From NCBI GenBank assembly GCA_036345935.2, contig JADWOT020001369.1, positions 1 to 64,000 of the forward strand: a stretch of 64,000 nt of DNA, given 5' to 3'. The stretch comes from Taenia hydatigena (taxonomy: Eukaryota; Platyhelminthes; Cestoda; Cyclophyllidea; Taeniidae). This document shows, one piece after another, positions 44,704 through 56,470 of the stretch (positions are counted from its first letter, which is position 1; each line of letters starts with the position of its first letter). Made by a program: the position numbers and the translations under genes. The notes under the pieces were generated by a model that saw only the letters and a program-made list of their open reading frames with translations, did no database searches and was not told the DNA's origin.

Positions 44704-44999
44704 ATTATGGTTACGGTCACTTATTTTCTAATGCGCAAAATTTATTGTATCGATAGTGTTTGAGCCTTAAAATGGGCTCTTATATGCGGCATTTTAACTG
44801 ACCCGTGATTTTTAGATACAGTTGGTATAATTGGTTCATTTCGAATTTCATCGCAATGCTAATGTAGGGGCTAATTCAGTCTTATTCACACGCACAGCCA
44901 TTGAAGCCGTTTCAGTCCCACATGAATGGGAAAGTATTATTTGATACATTCTTCATTTTGTTAGCCTTTTTTGAACAAGCCTTCTACTGAAGCACTAAA

Positions 45000-45480
45000 T
45001 GCATGTATTTTACATTTGTTACCTGCCTTGCTTCCATTGGACGAATTGGCAGTAAAAAATGAGTTAACTATAGGTCATGCCATTCAACCACCTGCACACT
45101 TATCCACCATTTACTTGTTTCCTAATTAACCTGCCTATGTGTTTGCTCCTTCGATCCCTGATCATTCACCTGATCAATTCTGCACTAATTCAACCATCCA
45201 TTTGCCGGTCGCTCCATAGTCTGACATTTCTACTCACTTATAGGGTCCTTAAACGTTTTGTTTACTCTAATTAGTGTTTTCATTTCTTCAGTGGAAAGCG
45301 CATCGATTTAGACATGCTTTACTGCATTAGGTCCATTTACACACTAAAAGTAGCAGTTGTGTAGAAGACTCAAGCGCACTAATTTGGGCTCAAACGCGTA
45401 AGCACGTGTAATCGCCAAGCCTCATTACTTTGCAATGCAGCAGTGTCTCTGCTGCCACCGACGAGAATCATGTGTTTTTA
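45000..45480. other. Degenerate pyrimidine-rich stretch
   Basis: ORF 45077-45274 (plus) falls in a C/T-rich stretch with CATCCA- and TTCACC-like words, probably an eroded simple repeat rather than a gene. Similar stretches occur near 49720-49800 and 59640-59830. Confidence 0.3.
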
Positions 45481-47954
45481 TGCGGCATCACCACTGATCA
45501 ATATGGATCGACATCAGCGCATTCACCGTCCGATTGGTAAATAAAACGCTAATGATATCGTGCGAGGCCACATAATTCCTGGATCCAATTTTTGCAAATT
45601 TTTGCATCCTAATTGATGGGGCACTGGTGTCAACTCTTTGAGCTGTAACATTTGATTCGAAATTAGCCTTAGCTTTGCATATGTTCATCTGGCGGAAATT
45701 CGGACCATCTGCAAAATCATTGAATACTGTTTTTACAAACCACACATTCAAAGCGAACCTAACAAAAAGATGATTGCGTCAACGATTAGGGATCTGAATG
45801 ACGGCCTAAAATAAAACAGTAAATAAATAAAATCAAAAAGTATTTTTACGATGCGATGCTCAAACTCACGGAAAGAGAAGAGTTAAACAAAGGATTAGGT
45901 TATTGGAGAAAAGATCGTTCGTCACTGTTCCACTTGGTGCTAATTGCTTGCCAGATGCACTAGGGAATTTCTCCTTTGAACATGTAGGAGTTGAACCTTT
46001 TATTGGAAAGATTGCGACGAATAGTATAACACTTTCTTAATTGTATTATGCATTTCGAATATAAAATCAGTTAGAGTCTTTTCTAGGAAAGCTGGAATTT
46101 GACGGTGACTTGAGATAAGATCTAATATTTTAAATGTTTGACTAGTAAAAGCTTATTTGACCATTCAAACCATGAATTGCGGACCACCTGATTCAAAATT
46201 ACCCCTTAAACAAGGGATCGTCAACTCCCTTTCTTTAAAGGCCTACCACAGGAGCGTTTTCATCTTTGTAGTAAAGTGAATTGTGTACGGCTTTAGTCGC
46301 GATTGTGACAGGCAATAAAGAGGTAGAAGTCACATTAGAAATCATGGCTGCACATATCATAGTTGTCGTCACCTCTTTTGCTGCATATTCGTAGGCTACA
46401 AACATCCGTACCGCCTTAATTTCACAAAAGTCTGATGATAATTAGCAATTAATTAGCGATTGTTGGCAAACTACATTTCGGATCACTGGCATGATCTCTG
46501 CAATTCTGTGCGCCATTTCTTCACTTTCATGTCTCTGCGATTCCGTGCGATTTCTGGAAAGTCTAAAAGTGGTTTGAATTTGTAGGCACCCAACAGTAAT
46601 AATTTCTTACCAAGGGTCGGTATCAAGGAGTGATGTCGCCGATATCCAGCGCAAATGATTTAAACATTTTCTTTGATTAGAAGAGTAGTCGCTGTCAATT
46701 GCTTTCGAACTGCGACCATTAGTATTCGAACTAAATGACATTGGACGAGGTCAGTTGGCATTGAATAAGCAACTGGCGATCTTACTTCCCTGCTACCAGA
46801 ATTGATCCAAATTGAAAGTCGGGCGCATGTTTCATCCTATAATAGCTTCCAGTAAGGACGTAAAACAGCACGCTTTCCTCTCCCTTTCGATTTAAAATAG
46901 TCAGAGTTAAAACTCAATACCCCATTTTCCTTTGTAACTGCTTGTGATGGTTCACGTTCTACAGTTCTGCAACTCAGGTATGGCCTTGTGCAAAGATAAT
47001 GTTTTCGCAAAGAGATCAGAGGCAGCAAGGGTACAAAGTTCCATTCTTTTGACCCACATTTATTCGAAATTGATCAGGATTTGTAAGTTAGCAGCCCTTT
47101 TCCTCCTGTATGAGATGGCGACAGTTCCCACTTGCGATCTTTGTTGATCTCTTCTAATTTGATACCATTCATAATTGAGGCTTGGCGGCTTGCAATGTGA
47201 GGGAACGTGTCTGAGATGATGCAATAGTAGCAGAGGCCTCATAGTCACCTGGTGATACTCAATTTGTCCATGTGCTCAGAAGGGAAGGAAAAGCAAAAGA
47301 AAATAAAGGAGAATAGGACAGAACAGAACACATCAAGCCAACGCGAAACAGAATAGACCAAAAGATGTGGAGAATAAATTAGTTGTTTGCGTGTTGCGCT
47401 AAACAACTCATTTCCTAGGCTCCTTGTAGATTCTTTGACGACTTTGGGATTCTCTTACCTGCTTAAAAGTACTGAGAATCATTAAAGCTTGGTATTACTA
47501 ATGTAGTTGAATAACAAAGGATTCTTGGTGCTGTACGAATATCCGCTGCAGTAACCTGCATTCTATTGGTGAGCTCACAATAAATTCAACCGTTATGCCG
47601 CCTTCCTGCACCAAGATTATGTGAATGAGGTTTGAGATGCAGAGCTTTACGTAGGGCAGGTTGTGCCATACTACATACCCGTGGAAACAGGCCTCACGTA
47701 AAACGTGTTGACAGGAAATAGGGAAAAATGCAGAAGACAATGGCACAAAGAATCGATTTGAAGTGATCAAGAAAGATAGTTTAACTTTGATCGTGTGCTA
47801 CGCAGAAGTAAAAAGGGCCTAAATCTCAAGAATAACCAAGAAATAAGGGCAAAATTTATTCTATATGGTATGGCTAGAGCCTATTTTGCTAGGAGCGACT
47901 TTGAGCGATGCTAGTTTGGGACGATTTGCTAACATTTGCGTCAGCATGTAAAAA

Positions 47955-48350
47955 GTGCAGTGGAGTCCCCGAAACCACAATGTTGTTATGCATCAAAGAA
48001 ACACCGTCATTAGTCTGGTTGTCCTCTGGGTAACTCAGAGGAATGAAGCAGTCTTCATATTGCAAGGAAGACGCGGATGCTCAATGCTGGATAGCATGCT
48101 CTCACAGTATTGGAACGTGCACCGCTTAATGGTGGCCGGGACCCTAGTTCTTAGTTATACACAATTAATTAAGCAGAAGAGTAATTGCCTTTTCCATCAA
48201 GTGTATAACGCTTTAACAAGGATATATCTGCGAATAATTCTCTGTTATGAAGACGAAGAGAAGAAAGAGCTATGGCTGCTTCTGAGCTGTCCTTGTGCGT
48301 GGGCTACCTTGATTCTTTCCCTAATGCAGGCATACGATACTTGCTTATGA
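47955..48350 (+). CDS. ORF conserved in both inverted arms (right copy)
   Basis: A 131-codon ORF and the longer of the pair. Its last 54 codons match the left-arm ORF (19892-20131, minus) without gaps. The preceding part (VAGTLVLSYTQLIKQ) matches the left copy in a different frame, so the right copy probably keeps the ancestral frame. Two hydrophobic segments flank a charged EDEEKKE stretch, which suggests a membrane protein. The first 60 codons are less convincing. It may be a fragment of a gene duplicated with the arm. Confidence 0.35.
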   Translation: MQWSPRNHNVVMHQRNTVISLVVLWVTQRNEAVFILQGRRGCSMLDSMLSQYWNVHRLMVAGTLVLSYTQLIKQKSNCLFHQVYNALTRIYLRIILCYEDEEKKELWLLLSCPCAWATLILSLMQAYDTCL

Positions 48351-49463
48351 TGCCTTTGTGTTTTAAATTTATGTTGCCTAATTTAGCAACAGTTGTTTGA
48401 CGTTTTTAACACAGTTTTTTTGCCCGAACGAACTAGAAGTATTTATTAAAATAACTTCACCGAAATAGCTATGTCGATTATAATACACATGGCAAAATTA
48501 CATTAGACAAATATGTGAATGCCTACGTCATAAGTAAAATAGAGTATGACCAAGTCCTCAAAATTCGGTCGAATTTTAACCAAGTTTCACAACTATCATT
48601 TCTATGTGATTTACTTGCCATACAGGAACTTAAAAACGTAGTAATAGTCCTGACTTTCCGAAATGAATTGCAGACCGATGACAAGGAATCATATTAGACA
48701 GCCGTAAATTCAGCATGACACTATCGAGTGCTGATTTGTCTAGCATCGAAAAGCATTTGACTCATAATGAGGGTCACAAAGTGCAAACCACTCGAAATGT
48801 GCCGTATTGGCTCAGTACTGAATATTATTCCAAACAAATGGAAACTAAGTTTGGATTTAATGAGTAGCCTCGCTCTTCATTGGAGGCAACGATATCTGCT
48901 GACGTCAATCGTTTAGCTATCGTAGGTAATTCGTCCACAAGATTATGAGCATTATTTTGAATTTATCACATCCTCGATTGCTTGATGAATAAAAGTATTA
49001 TAAACGCTTAGTCAAGAGTCCGGAATGCGCTCCCATCCCGTTGCAGGGTAGATGCGAGGAGTTTAGAGCTGCTGAGCGGATCAACGACATCTCCAATAAT
49101 CACAATCTTTGTGTCACTTAAAGAAATATTTTATGATTTCGATTTCATTTGCACACCTTATAGATTAGTAAACGTACTGAAATATCCTCCTCGAAAATGT
49201 GCCATGCATTGAAAACCATCCTTGACAAACAGCTTTTAATCCCTTATGAAAAGGAAGTACAATTCTTAATAAATCCTTAACTAGAACTCTTAGCTAAGAA
49301 AAAGTCTTGACATTACGATGAACCTTAATTACATGGCCTTATTACTCAAAATTTTGGTCCTGCTTACGAGTTCCGCTCCTCCGCATTTTGATTACATGTA
49401 ATGCTGAAAATAGATCCGGTCCACTTTCCTATTCGTTGAATTCAACACAAGTTCCTTCGCAAG

Positions 49464-49537
49464 GTTTTGCACAACTTGTCGATTCCACCGTTAAAGCGTT
49501 ATTTTAGGCCTTGAGCACTTAATTCGCGAGCACCAGG
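49464..49537 (+). pseudogene. Relic of finger exon A2 in the right arm
   Basis: Aligned to exon A2 (18620-18736), this copy keeps the acceptor (CCTTCGCAAG) and both ends of the exon. It has lost about 43 nt in the middle, including both cysteine codons. The donor GT is gone (CAGG|GATTG instead of G|GTAGGC). The His half (HLIREH) is still readable. It cannot encode a finger. Confidence 0.75.
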
Positions 49538-50204
49538 GATTGAACATTGACGGCATCAGTGCGTGAGAATACGGGGCAAATAAAGGAAAGTTGATTAGAT
49601 TAGGTCAGAAAATGCATTTTTGAGAACTTACTGCTTGATGGAATGGGAAATATATAACGCATTCTAAACAGTTTTATCCCTTTTTTATCAATCGCATTAT
49701 GAAGGCAGTTTATTCTTTCTACACCTGCCTTGACCTCCTCCTATCTACCACCCATCCCTGTCCTAATCCCAACCTAGTTCTCTGTCTCACCAGCATTTGC
49801 TGTACTTAACTAAAATTTTATTTTATTCCTAGTGGCTTTGCAAGAGAAAAATGGCTGCATTTAGACATGGTAGCATTAGTGGAAGCATTCATGCCCCAAT
49901 CTTTCCTTCCACTCTTTACTCACTAGCCCAAATAAGCAGTCATTAATGACTGCGCAAGCTTCTTTATGACGCCGCCTGTATGGAAGGTAAATGGAGGGGT
50001 CTAGGCTCACAAGTCTGCATAAGTTTATGCAAGCATGCTATAGATTTCAGGAGATGGGGAAGGAATTCGTTGCTAAGAAACTGTCAATGAACCTTCGACA
50101 ATCCAATTCTGTGACATTCTAGTTGAAAGAAGAAATGGTTGAAGAAAAGTCAGCAGATAGGACATACATGTGTCTGTTTACACGTTAGCAGCACCACCGC
50201 TTTG

Positions 50205-51025
50205 TCATTAGACTCCGATTAACCCTGCGCAATCTTAACCAGCGCCTACCCATTTGTCGCCTTTATGAACTACTGCACTGTAATTAATAAGATGGCATGA
50301 TGTGCCATCCAGACGCCAGAGTTTTCTTGTACTCAGTTCATACTGCTAAACATTCTGCTGCCCAGTAGATCCATTTACAAGAAATTTATACCTAATTCTT
50401 GCTTTTTAAATTGAGTGCAAAATCCGAGGCATGACAACATCCAAGCAAAGAATCACACCTTCGGATGGGGTTAGAATGTCTCCTCTGGCCCAAACACATC
50501 TTTGCAAGACTAGATCGACGCTGATTTTTATGGCCTCGTAGGCGTAACCCTACTTAGTGTAAAATCTGCTATCTTTTCTGCGAACCGCACTTTAGCACAG
50601 TAGCATCCACAACTGTGTAAGCCAATTTTGTGTTATCCTGCGTTTGAACTAATTTTAGTCCCCGTCTCAATAACATGCGACCTTGTATCATGCATTCATG
50701 CTGCAAGAGCTATTTTTACAACCTCCTGTCCGGATGCGAGCGCAAGCGGTGCAAGTGAGGAAAAGAGATGCTTTGGCTTGAGCCTAAGAGCGCAGGGATT
50801 CAAGCATGGAAATCTAAGCTCGATACAATTTGTGATAGGGGATTTGAAGCATCAGCAGTTACATTACATTTAAGGTGCTTTTAGTGCTTAACGATCAATA
50901 TTAGTGGGATTGTAACTAGAACATTAATTTGCCCGAATGTAGCCCGAATTCCTCCTGTAGCATCCTTCTTTTAGCTTAGCCATAGCAGGTATCTATAAGG
51001 TCTCTTCTTCTCTGTCTGTCATAAT
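50205..51025 (-). repeat. Interspersed repeat R1, copy 3 (inverted)
   Basis: Reverse complement of 15840-16680 and, more distantly, of 4600-5225. It shares the frame readable as LRNLNQRLP on plus (minus in copy 2), followed by stops. It forms the outer end of the right arm. Confidence 0.65.
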
Positions 51026-51687
51026 CTGGCTTAGGTGACTAAACCAGTCTGTTCTTAATTTAGTTCAGTCTAGTCAAGTCTAGTCTTGCGTACTGTGCTA
51101 CCATGTTTCTGAAGGTCTCATGGTGGCGCTGCTCATCTGGTGATTTTAAATCCATATTTGAGACATGAAAAGTGAGCGGCAGAGAAGGCTTAAGACAGGG
51201 CAGGAATTAGCTGAAAAATTTCGTGACTCTCCCAGAAAGTTTGCTGTTGAGGTAACAAAGGTTCATTCCCGATTAGTATTTTTGATTCTATGCTTGGACG
51301 AACTATTGCCTTGCATGAAATTCCTTCCATGGGAGCAAAGAAACATGAATGTTCGGCTGGAAAAGGCAGAAGAATAATTGAGATGGAGGTGAAGAGGTGA
51401 GAATCCGTAGATAAAAAAGAGGAGAGGATAAAAAGCGGAAAAGAGGATCAAAAATGGGCACCGTAGGATGACTCTACATGGTGCTCTGGTGTAGTATTCT
51501 TCATTTCTTTCCTACTTTTTCTCATTTTTTTCCTAAATTGATCCACATATTTACATATCTAGACATATGACTGCGTAAAATATGGCGAACTTGACTCGAT
51601 GGAAGAAATTTTTTCAAATGACATGCATTAAGAGGAAAGGATGAGGATCCGTTAACACAACGTGCCCCTAATTTCCACGATATCTAT

Positions 51688-52204
51688 CTATTTTGGCCCT
51701 CTGACGTCTATGGATCTTCGCAGTGGGATGTTGGGAGTGAAGGGTGTGGCGGATAAAAGAAGATTAGAGGCGAGGAGGATAAGCGAATCAGAAGGAGGGC
51801 ACTGACGTATAACTGAATAGTAGGAACGACATTGTGGCGAAGCATTACGAAAAATAGGACATGACGCGTCGGATAAAACGATATGCTTAACGGTTTGTCG
51901 TTTGATGAAGCAGTTCGAACCTGACACGTGTAACTCGATCAGCAGCGTGTGCCGCGTGGCGCCTCTAAGCGCCGTCTGTTGTGGGCTTCAGGCAGCATCC
52001 CTGGTAGTTGGTTTTGTAGATGTGGACTTTATTTGCGTTTGTGCCTTTTCTTTTAGTTGAATTTCTCGCATTACGCCGCACGTAAAGGAGGCAAAAGAGA
52101 GAATAAGAAGAGCCACCGATACCAATGTGTTCTGAACTAAATGCGCTACCATGTCGAGACCGTTTTTTCGCGCCTTTATGCTCCCCGTGTTTCCTTTTAA
52201 GCAA
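51688..52204 (-). CDS. Two adjacent ORFs, CpG-richer segment
   Basis: ORFs 51965-52204 (79 codons, with a basic start KRKHGEHKGAKKRSRHGS) and 51688-51927 (79 codons) follow each other on minus, separated by about 40 nt. The stretch between about 51860 and 51975 has noticeably more CG dinucleotides than its surroundings. There is no recognised domain. It might be a gene start or an element end. Confidence 0.25.
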
Positions 52205-52749
52205 ATGGCTTTTGGACGTTTAGGAACAATCAGGGCAACAAAGGTCAGAACTAAAAAATTGGTGAGCCACTCCTAGTAATTACTGTGGAGCTAGCAAAGA
52301 TATGTTCTAAGCCAATAGTTACCTTGTACCAGGAGGAACAATGGCTTGATGGTGCCTCTCTGGTGGAGAGGAAGTAACGTGGTTGATTAAGCTAAAATGA
52401 GAAATAAGGTGAAGATGGTAACACAGATGGGTGATGGATAGGAAGTGAGAGAAAGAAAAAGCAGGAGTGAAGAGTAAATATTTTGCTTAATGGCATTAAT
52501 AAGAAAGAAAGAAAGACAACGGTTCGAGGAAACAGAAGTTTTTTGCTCCATTAATTTATCCCTTCTTCTTAACAAATGCACAGTTAAACATACATTCATC
52601 TACTTTTCTTTCTTGCATTCCTCAGTTTCACGTATCCGCTTTTACCGCTCAAGCCTAACGCATTTAAGCTTTTCAATCAGTGCACAAGCCCTCCTCTTCT
52701 TGCAAATTCTCTACTTACCTTCTCAACACCCAACTTTTTCTGTCAATAG

Positions 52750-52915
52750 GCTGACAGGTACATGTGCAATTGCAACTACGACCAGTTTAGGAGCAACTTT
52801 TCCTAGACCAATGCTCTTTGCGATGCTTACACCAGCAAATATTGCCACAAAAATGCACTACTTTTTAATCTGCGGACCCTTCGACAAAATGGAAGAGGTC
52901 CTCATTGACGGCTGA
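52750..52915 (+). CDS. Putative last exon, unknown protein
   Basis: A good acceptor (ACTTTTTCTGTCAATAG) ends at 52749. The frame then runs 54 codons with protein-like content (LGATFPRPMLFAMLTPANIA, then LICGPFDKMEEVLIDG) to a stop. AATAAA follows about 80 nt later, so this looks like a complete 3' terminal exon. Upstream exons of the gene were not identified with confidence. The product is unrecognised. Confidence 0.45.
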
Positions 52916-52994
52916 AAATGCACGCGAAGATTAGGCAGAATCGCTACTATTATGTTATTTTGTTTATGTTATGCAATGTTCTAAAGTTCAGGTG

Positions 52995-53000
52995 AATAAA
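52995..53000 (+). terminator. Poly(A) signal AATAAA
   Basis: AATAAA on plus, about 80 nt after the stop of the putative last exon at 52750-52915. Confidence 0.45.
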
Positions 53001-53989
53001 TTCCAAAAGGTTAAGCATGCAATTGATAGATACACCAGAAATGTGAGCCAATCAAATCGCAAGGAATACTGGATGGCAGCTGTGGCCTTGTATAAGTTGA
53101 CCGTGTAAGCAAATGAAACGAGGATAGGGTAGTAGTAGCATAAGCTGGCTATGACAGAGAACGATTGGTGTCTGACAGCAGTCTGGTACCTGTAAAAGTT
53201 TTGTCTTCAAAGAATAACTTACATCTTGGTGGTTAGCTTTGCAAGTTAGGCAAAAGTGGAATAAAAATAAAAGCATAAGTACATAAATGAATAGATAAAT
53301 GGCAGTTTGTTCCAATGCAAAGACTTGTCATATGCTTTCGGTGGTTTACATTTGTCCTAAATAAAGCTTCCCATGATCGATCGCCTCATAAGAATTCGAC
53401 GAATTTTTTCATGCCATTGCTATCGCACAGGCGGCATTTCAATGGCAACTAAAGTTCGTTTCGTAACCTATAATATTTTGAATAAATCACTTGCTTTGCT
53501 CCTAAATTTTTTTTTTGAGAACATGCTATAAAGAGCATGTTAAATGAATGCAAAAGTAAGCAATAAGATTAGGCAAGTGTAGAACAAAATCATTAAAGAC
53601 ATCTGAATTTGATGAATTATTAAAAGTAACTTTGTAATTCGGATTCCGAACCTCAATTATTTGCGTGAAAAATTTATGCACATACGTTGATCGCCACATA
53701 AGTGTAATTAAAATCAACAATATTTATAGGTCCCGACCTGTGATACGTCAGCCTTCAATGCATTGCCAACTTTTTCACCCAAATTATTATTACAGATGAA
53801 GCAATAGCTATGTGAATAGATTAAAATTTTTTCACCTCTGTCATCATTACCACCATTGGTATCGCTTTCATCACTCTTCCAGTCCCATCAGATTGCATTA
53901 TCAATCTTCTGTACCAAACTTAGCACTTTTATCATTGGCAAAACATTAATTTTTTCGTAAAATTTACCATGGGAGCTAGGGCAAGATAT

Positions 53990-55600
53990 TGCTGAATGAA
54001 TTATACTGCCACGCTAATTTTTGATCAATTCAAATTTCAGACGAGCGAAATACGGTGCAGATCTACATACCTGTGCTATTTTGAGCTTACTTTTCAAAAA
54101 CAGGTTCTTAATCATCAGTTGTGGCCAAATTTATTTTATAACACGGGAAATCTCATAGTCACCAGGACTCCAAAAAACAGCTGGGCGTAAGATTAAAAAA
54201 AACTGTCGAAGAGCTGGAAAGTGGATCACAGCTATGCGCTTATGTTAGCTCGGTTCGCTCATCGAATTCATTCATAATGCACTGCGGTCATTTCTAAATA
54301 TCAAATGTCTTACGATTGAACTGCACTTCACAGGTGCGGAAGTAACCTAAAATTTGATGCATAACCTTAATTATTTCTAGATTAGAGCAAAAGATATGAC
54401 GCAGTTTGTTTAACACGCGTCCACTGCTTTTTCATCATGACACACTCTTTGCACAGCAACATGACATGATGCTGTAGTTTGACAGGAGACTCGCCTTCTC
54501 GGCACCCTAATAAGCCATCAGCCGGGACCTCATCACGGTCCGTTCTAAATCAAAACCGAAAAAAACATAAAGCTCATAGTGCTTGAGCTGCCTTGCTATT
54601 GTTTCACATGTGTGGTGTCCTATGCATGCAGTGATATAAAGCACAGGTCAAAATCAAATTTTATTCAGATCTTTTCTACGGTGGTGAGACGGAGTGAGTG
54701 ACGCGTTAGTGATTAAATGTTTTTCTCAAAGCTGCCAAGTAATTTTGATTGGTCACTATTTAGGGTGTATTTTATGAGTATTCTGCTCCAGAAATTTGCA
54801 ATTAACAAGTTTGCCGCGCATTATTAATTAAGCTTTCGAGTCTAAAGAGCAAAATCGATATGTTTCATGTTTGGCTATTGCTAATGTACGCATGAGAAGC
54901 ATGATAATAAACCACGAAATGCAGTCCATTTTACCTGAGTTATGCGCGAATTAATACTATAAACGAGATTTTGATTCCAAATCCATCACTGAAGAGCCCA
55001 TGCGTGGTAAGTTATGCACCAGCCAGAGGTGACACATTCTTGTGGATTTGAAGACCAACAATGCCGTTTCCATAAAGCGCTTCCTAGTAATTAAGATATG
55101 TTTCTAAAAAATATGAACCATTTCGTCAAAATTCATGATATTTTGGTGGCGTAAGTGATCCTAATTACCTACGAGGTGGAAAGCAGTTACCGCTAATGAT
55201 CTTGAAAACGCTAAGCAAAATTATTAACTTAAAGACATGCTTCGCTTAGCAGAATACGTGATTTACGGTAGTCCTATGTCTTAGGATTCACAAACATTAT
55301 ATGTATCTCCTTTTTGTTTTAAATAATACGCGGTGCATTCCATTTACTACGTATGGCCAAAGGAATATGTTTTTAAAAATTTGAAAACAAGCAAATCATT
55401 AGTTATATGTATCCGCGCAGACATAGTAAGTTCTTTCGCTTGTTTGCACTCCACTCCATTTTTAAAAAGGGTGTAACAACGTCTCTTATCCATTCCTCTC
55501 AAATATCATAACTTCTTCAAATCTAGACATGGATCGTCCCTGCAGGCATAGCTCATATTATTCAGCGTTTGTCTAATGTTGCATCGCATTCGGATTTCCG
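53990..55600 (+). repeat. Repeat D, copy 2
   Basis: Collinear, same-orientation counterpart of 5600-7095 (anchors given there). Its right end abuts the broken Gag at 55624-56010, while copy 1 has no Gag next to it. Repeat D and the Gag may therefore be parts of one element or only neighbours. Confidence 0.65.
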
Positions 55601-55623
55601 CTCTGAACTGAGCGGCCACCCAG

Positions 55624-56010
55624 TTAGTCACCCTCTAGTGGGCTATCCCTAAAAACCCGTTCTGCTAGGAGTTGCAGGGTCCTAGCATACGCATCATCAT
55701 CGTCGCCTGGCTTTTGACCGGGATAGAAAAATTCTTTAGCCAGCGGCTGCTCTCGCTGGTCATTGGCAAGTTGAGCCAACGTCTTGCAGCACTGATCAAG
55801 GTCGGAGTCTGGAGACACTCCTGCATCAATCGCTACTGATAATAGCGCTTGTGAAAGAGCACGGAGGACCAGCGAGATTCTCTACCACTGTGGATATAAG
55901 TGGATGTTTAACTTAACGACTTTCTCCCAGTTCTCAAAGTTCATGCCTTTTTTGAAGTAAAGAAGGTCTTCCAACGCTGCCACCAGTATAGACGACTTCC
56001 CTTCCTTAAC
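55624..56010 (-). pseudogene. LTR-retrotransposon Gag fragment, broken
   Basis: One minus frame runs from about 56010 to a stop at 55624 with an internal TAG at 55882-55884. The N-terminal part has an F-x-x-W motif (KKGMNFENWEKVV) typical of the start of Gag in Gypsy-like and related retroelements. After the TAG come LVLRALSQALLSVAID, then SPDSDLDQCCKTLAQL. Then come a PGQKPGDDDDAYARTLQLLA block and ERVFRDSP, which match the Gag core pattern in which a PG-E-x-x-x-x-Y-A-R-x-L segment precedes L-A-E-R-A-F. A nucleocapsid knuckle, protease and polymerase were not seen next to it, so this is a truncated dead copy. Confidence 0.7.
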
Positions 56011-56136
56011 TTAGCTTCTTCCACTCTTACTAATGGGAAGGTTGGTTGCTTCTTGGCAACCTTTTTATAAGCTGAAATAAGGTATGAGATAACTTGGTCG
56101 AAATATCTTAGACATGAGCGTCTTAGGCCCTAGGAA

Positions 56137-56470
56137 GTGACCACATTAGTCCACAATCAGACCAAAATTTTTTCCTGCCTCTGGCCTAAAAAGCAGTCTT
56201 CGGGCAGAATGCACATCTATTTCACGCATCGACGACCCACCCAACGAAGGTACGGTGGAGGAGGACAAACTCATTTGCAGTTCCAAGGGATTAGGCAAGT
56301 GGGCCAGGTACGACTGGGTTAGTAGAAGTTGCGCATACCTAGAACATGTCAACCCCTTACAGCCTCAACGTACTAACAGTTCTGCTCGTAGGCCGTGGCT
56401 TCTAATGAGGGAAAACTTAAGGCAATCTCGAAACACGCGGCTAGTCCAAGAGTATCGTCAGAAAATGTAA
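56137..56470. other. Overlapping ORFs upstream of the Gag fragment
   Basis: Minus ORF 56146-56352 (containing SMREIDVHSARRLLFRPEAG) and plus ORFs 56137-56322 and 56255-56470 all look somewhat protein-like. The minus ORF is on the Gag strand and upstream of it, so it might be 5' element sequence. The strand cannot be decided. Confidence 0.25.

Larger units (their letters stand above)
45930..51025 (-). repeat. Right arm of large inverted duplication
   Basis: Reverse-complement counterpart of 15665-22450 (anchor pairs are given there). It is about 1.7 kb shorter, mainly because the part matching 16.8-18.55 kb is missing or replaced by unrelated sequence at about 49.56-50.2 kb. The inner end is near 45930, beside a GTGCTAATTGCTTGCCAG block. 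The outer end is R1 copy 3. Confidence 0.8.

Noticed and set aside
45077..45274. Hydrophobic plus-strand ORF
   Set aside because: It sits in an eroded pyrimidine-rich simple repeat. The composition explains the Leu/Ser/His-rich translation.
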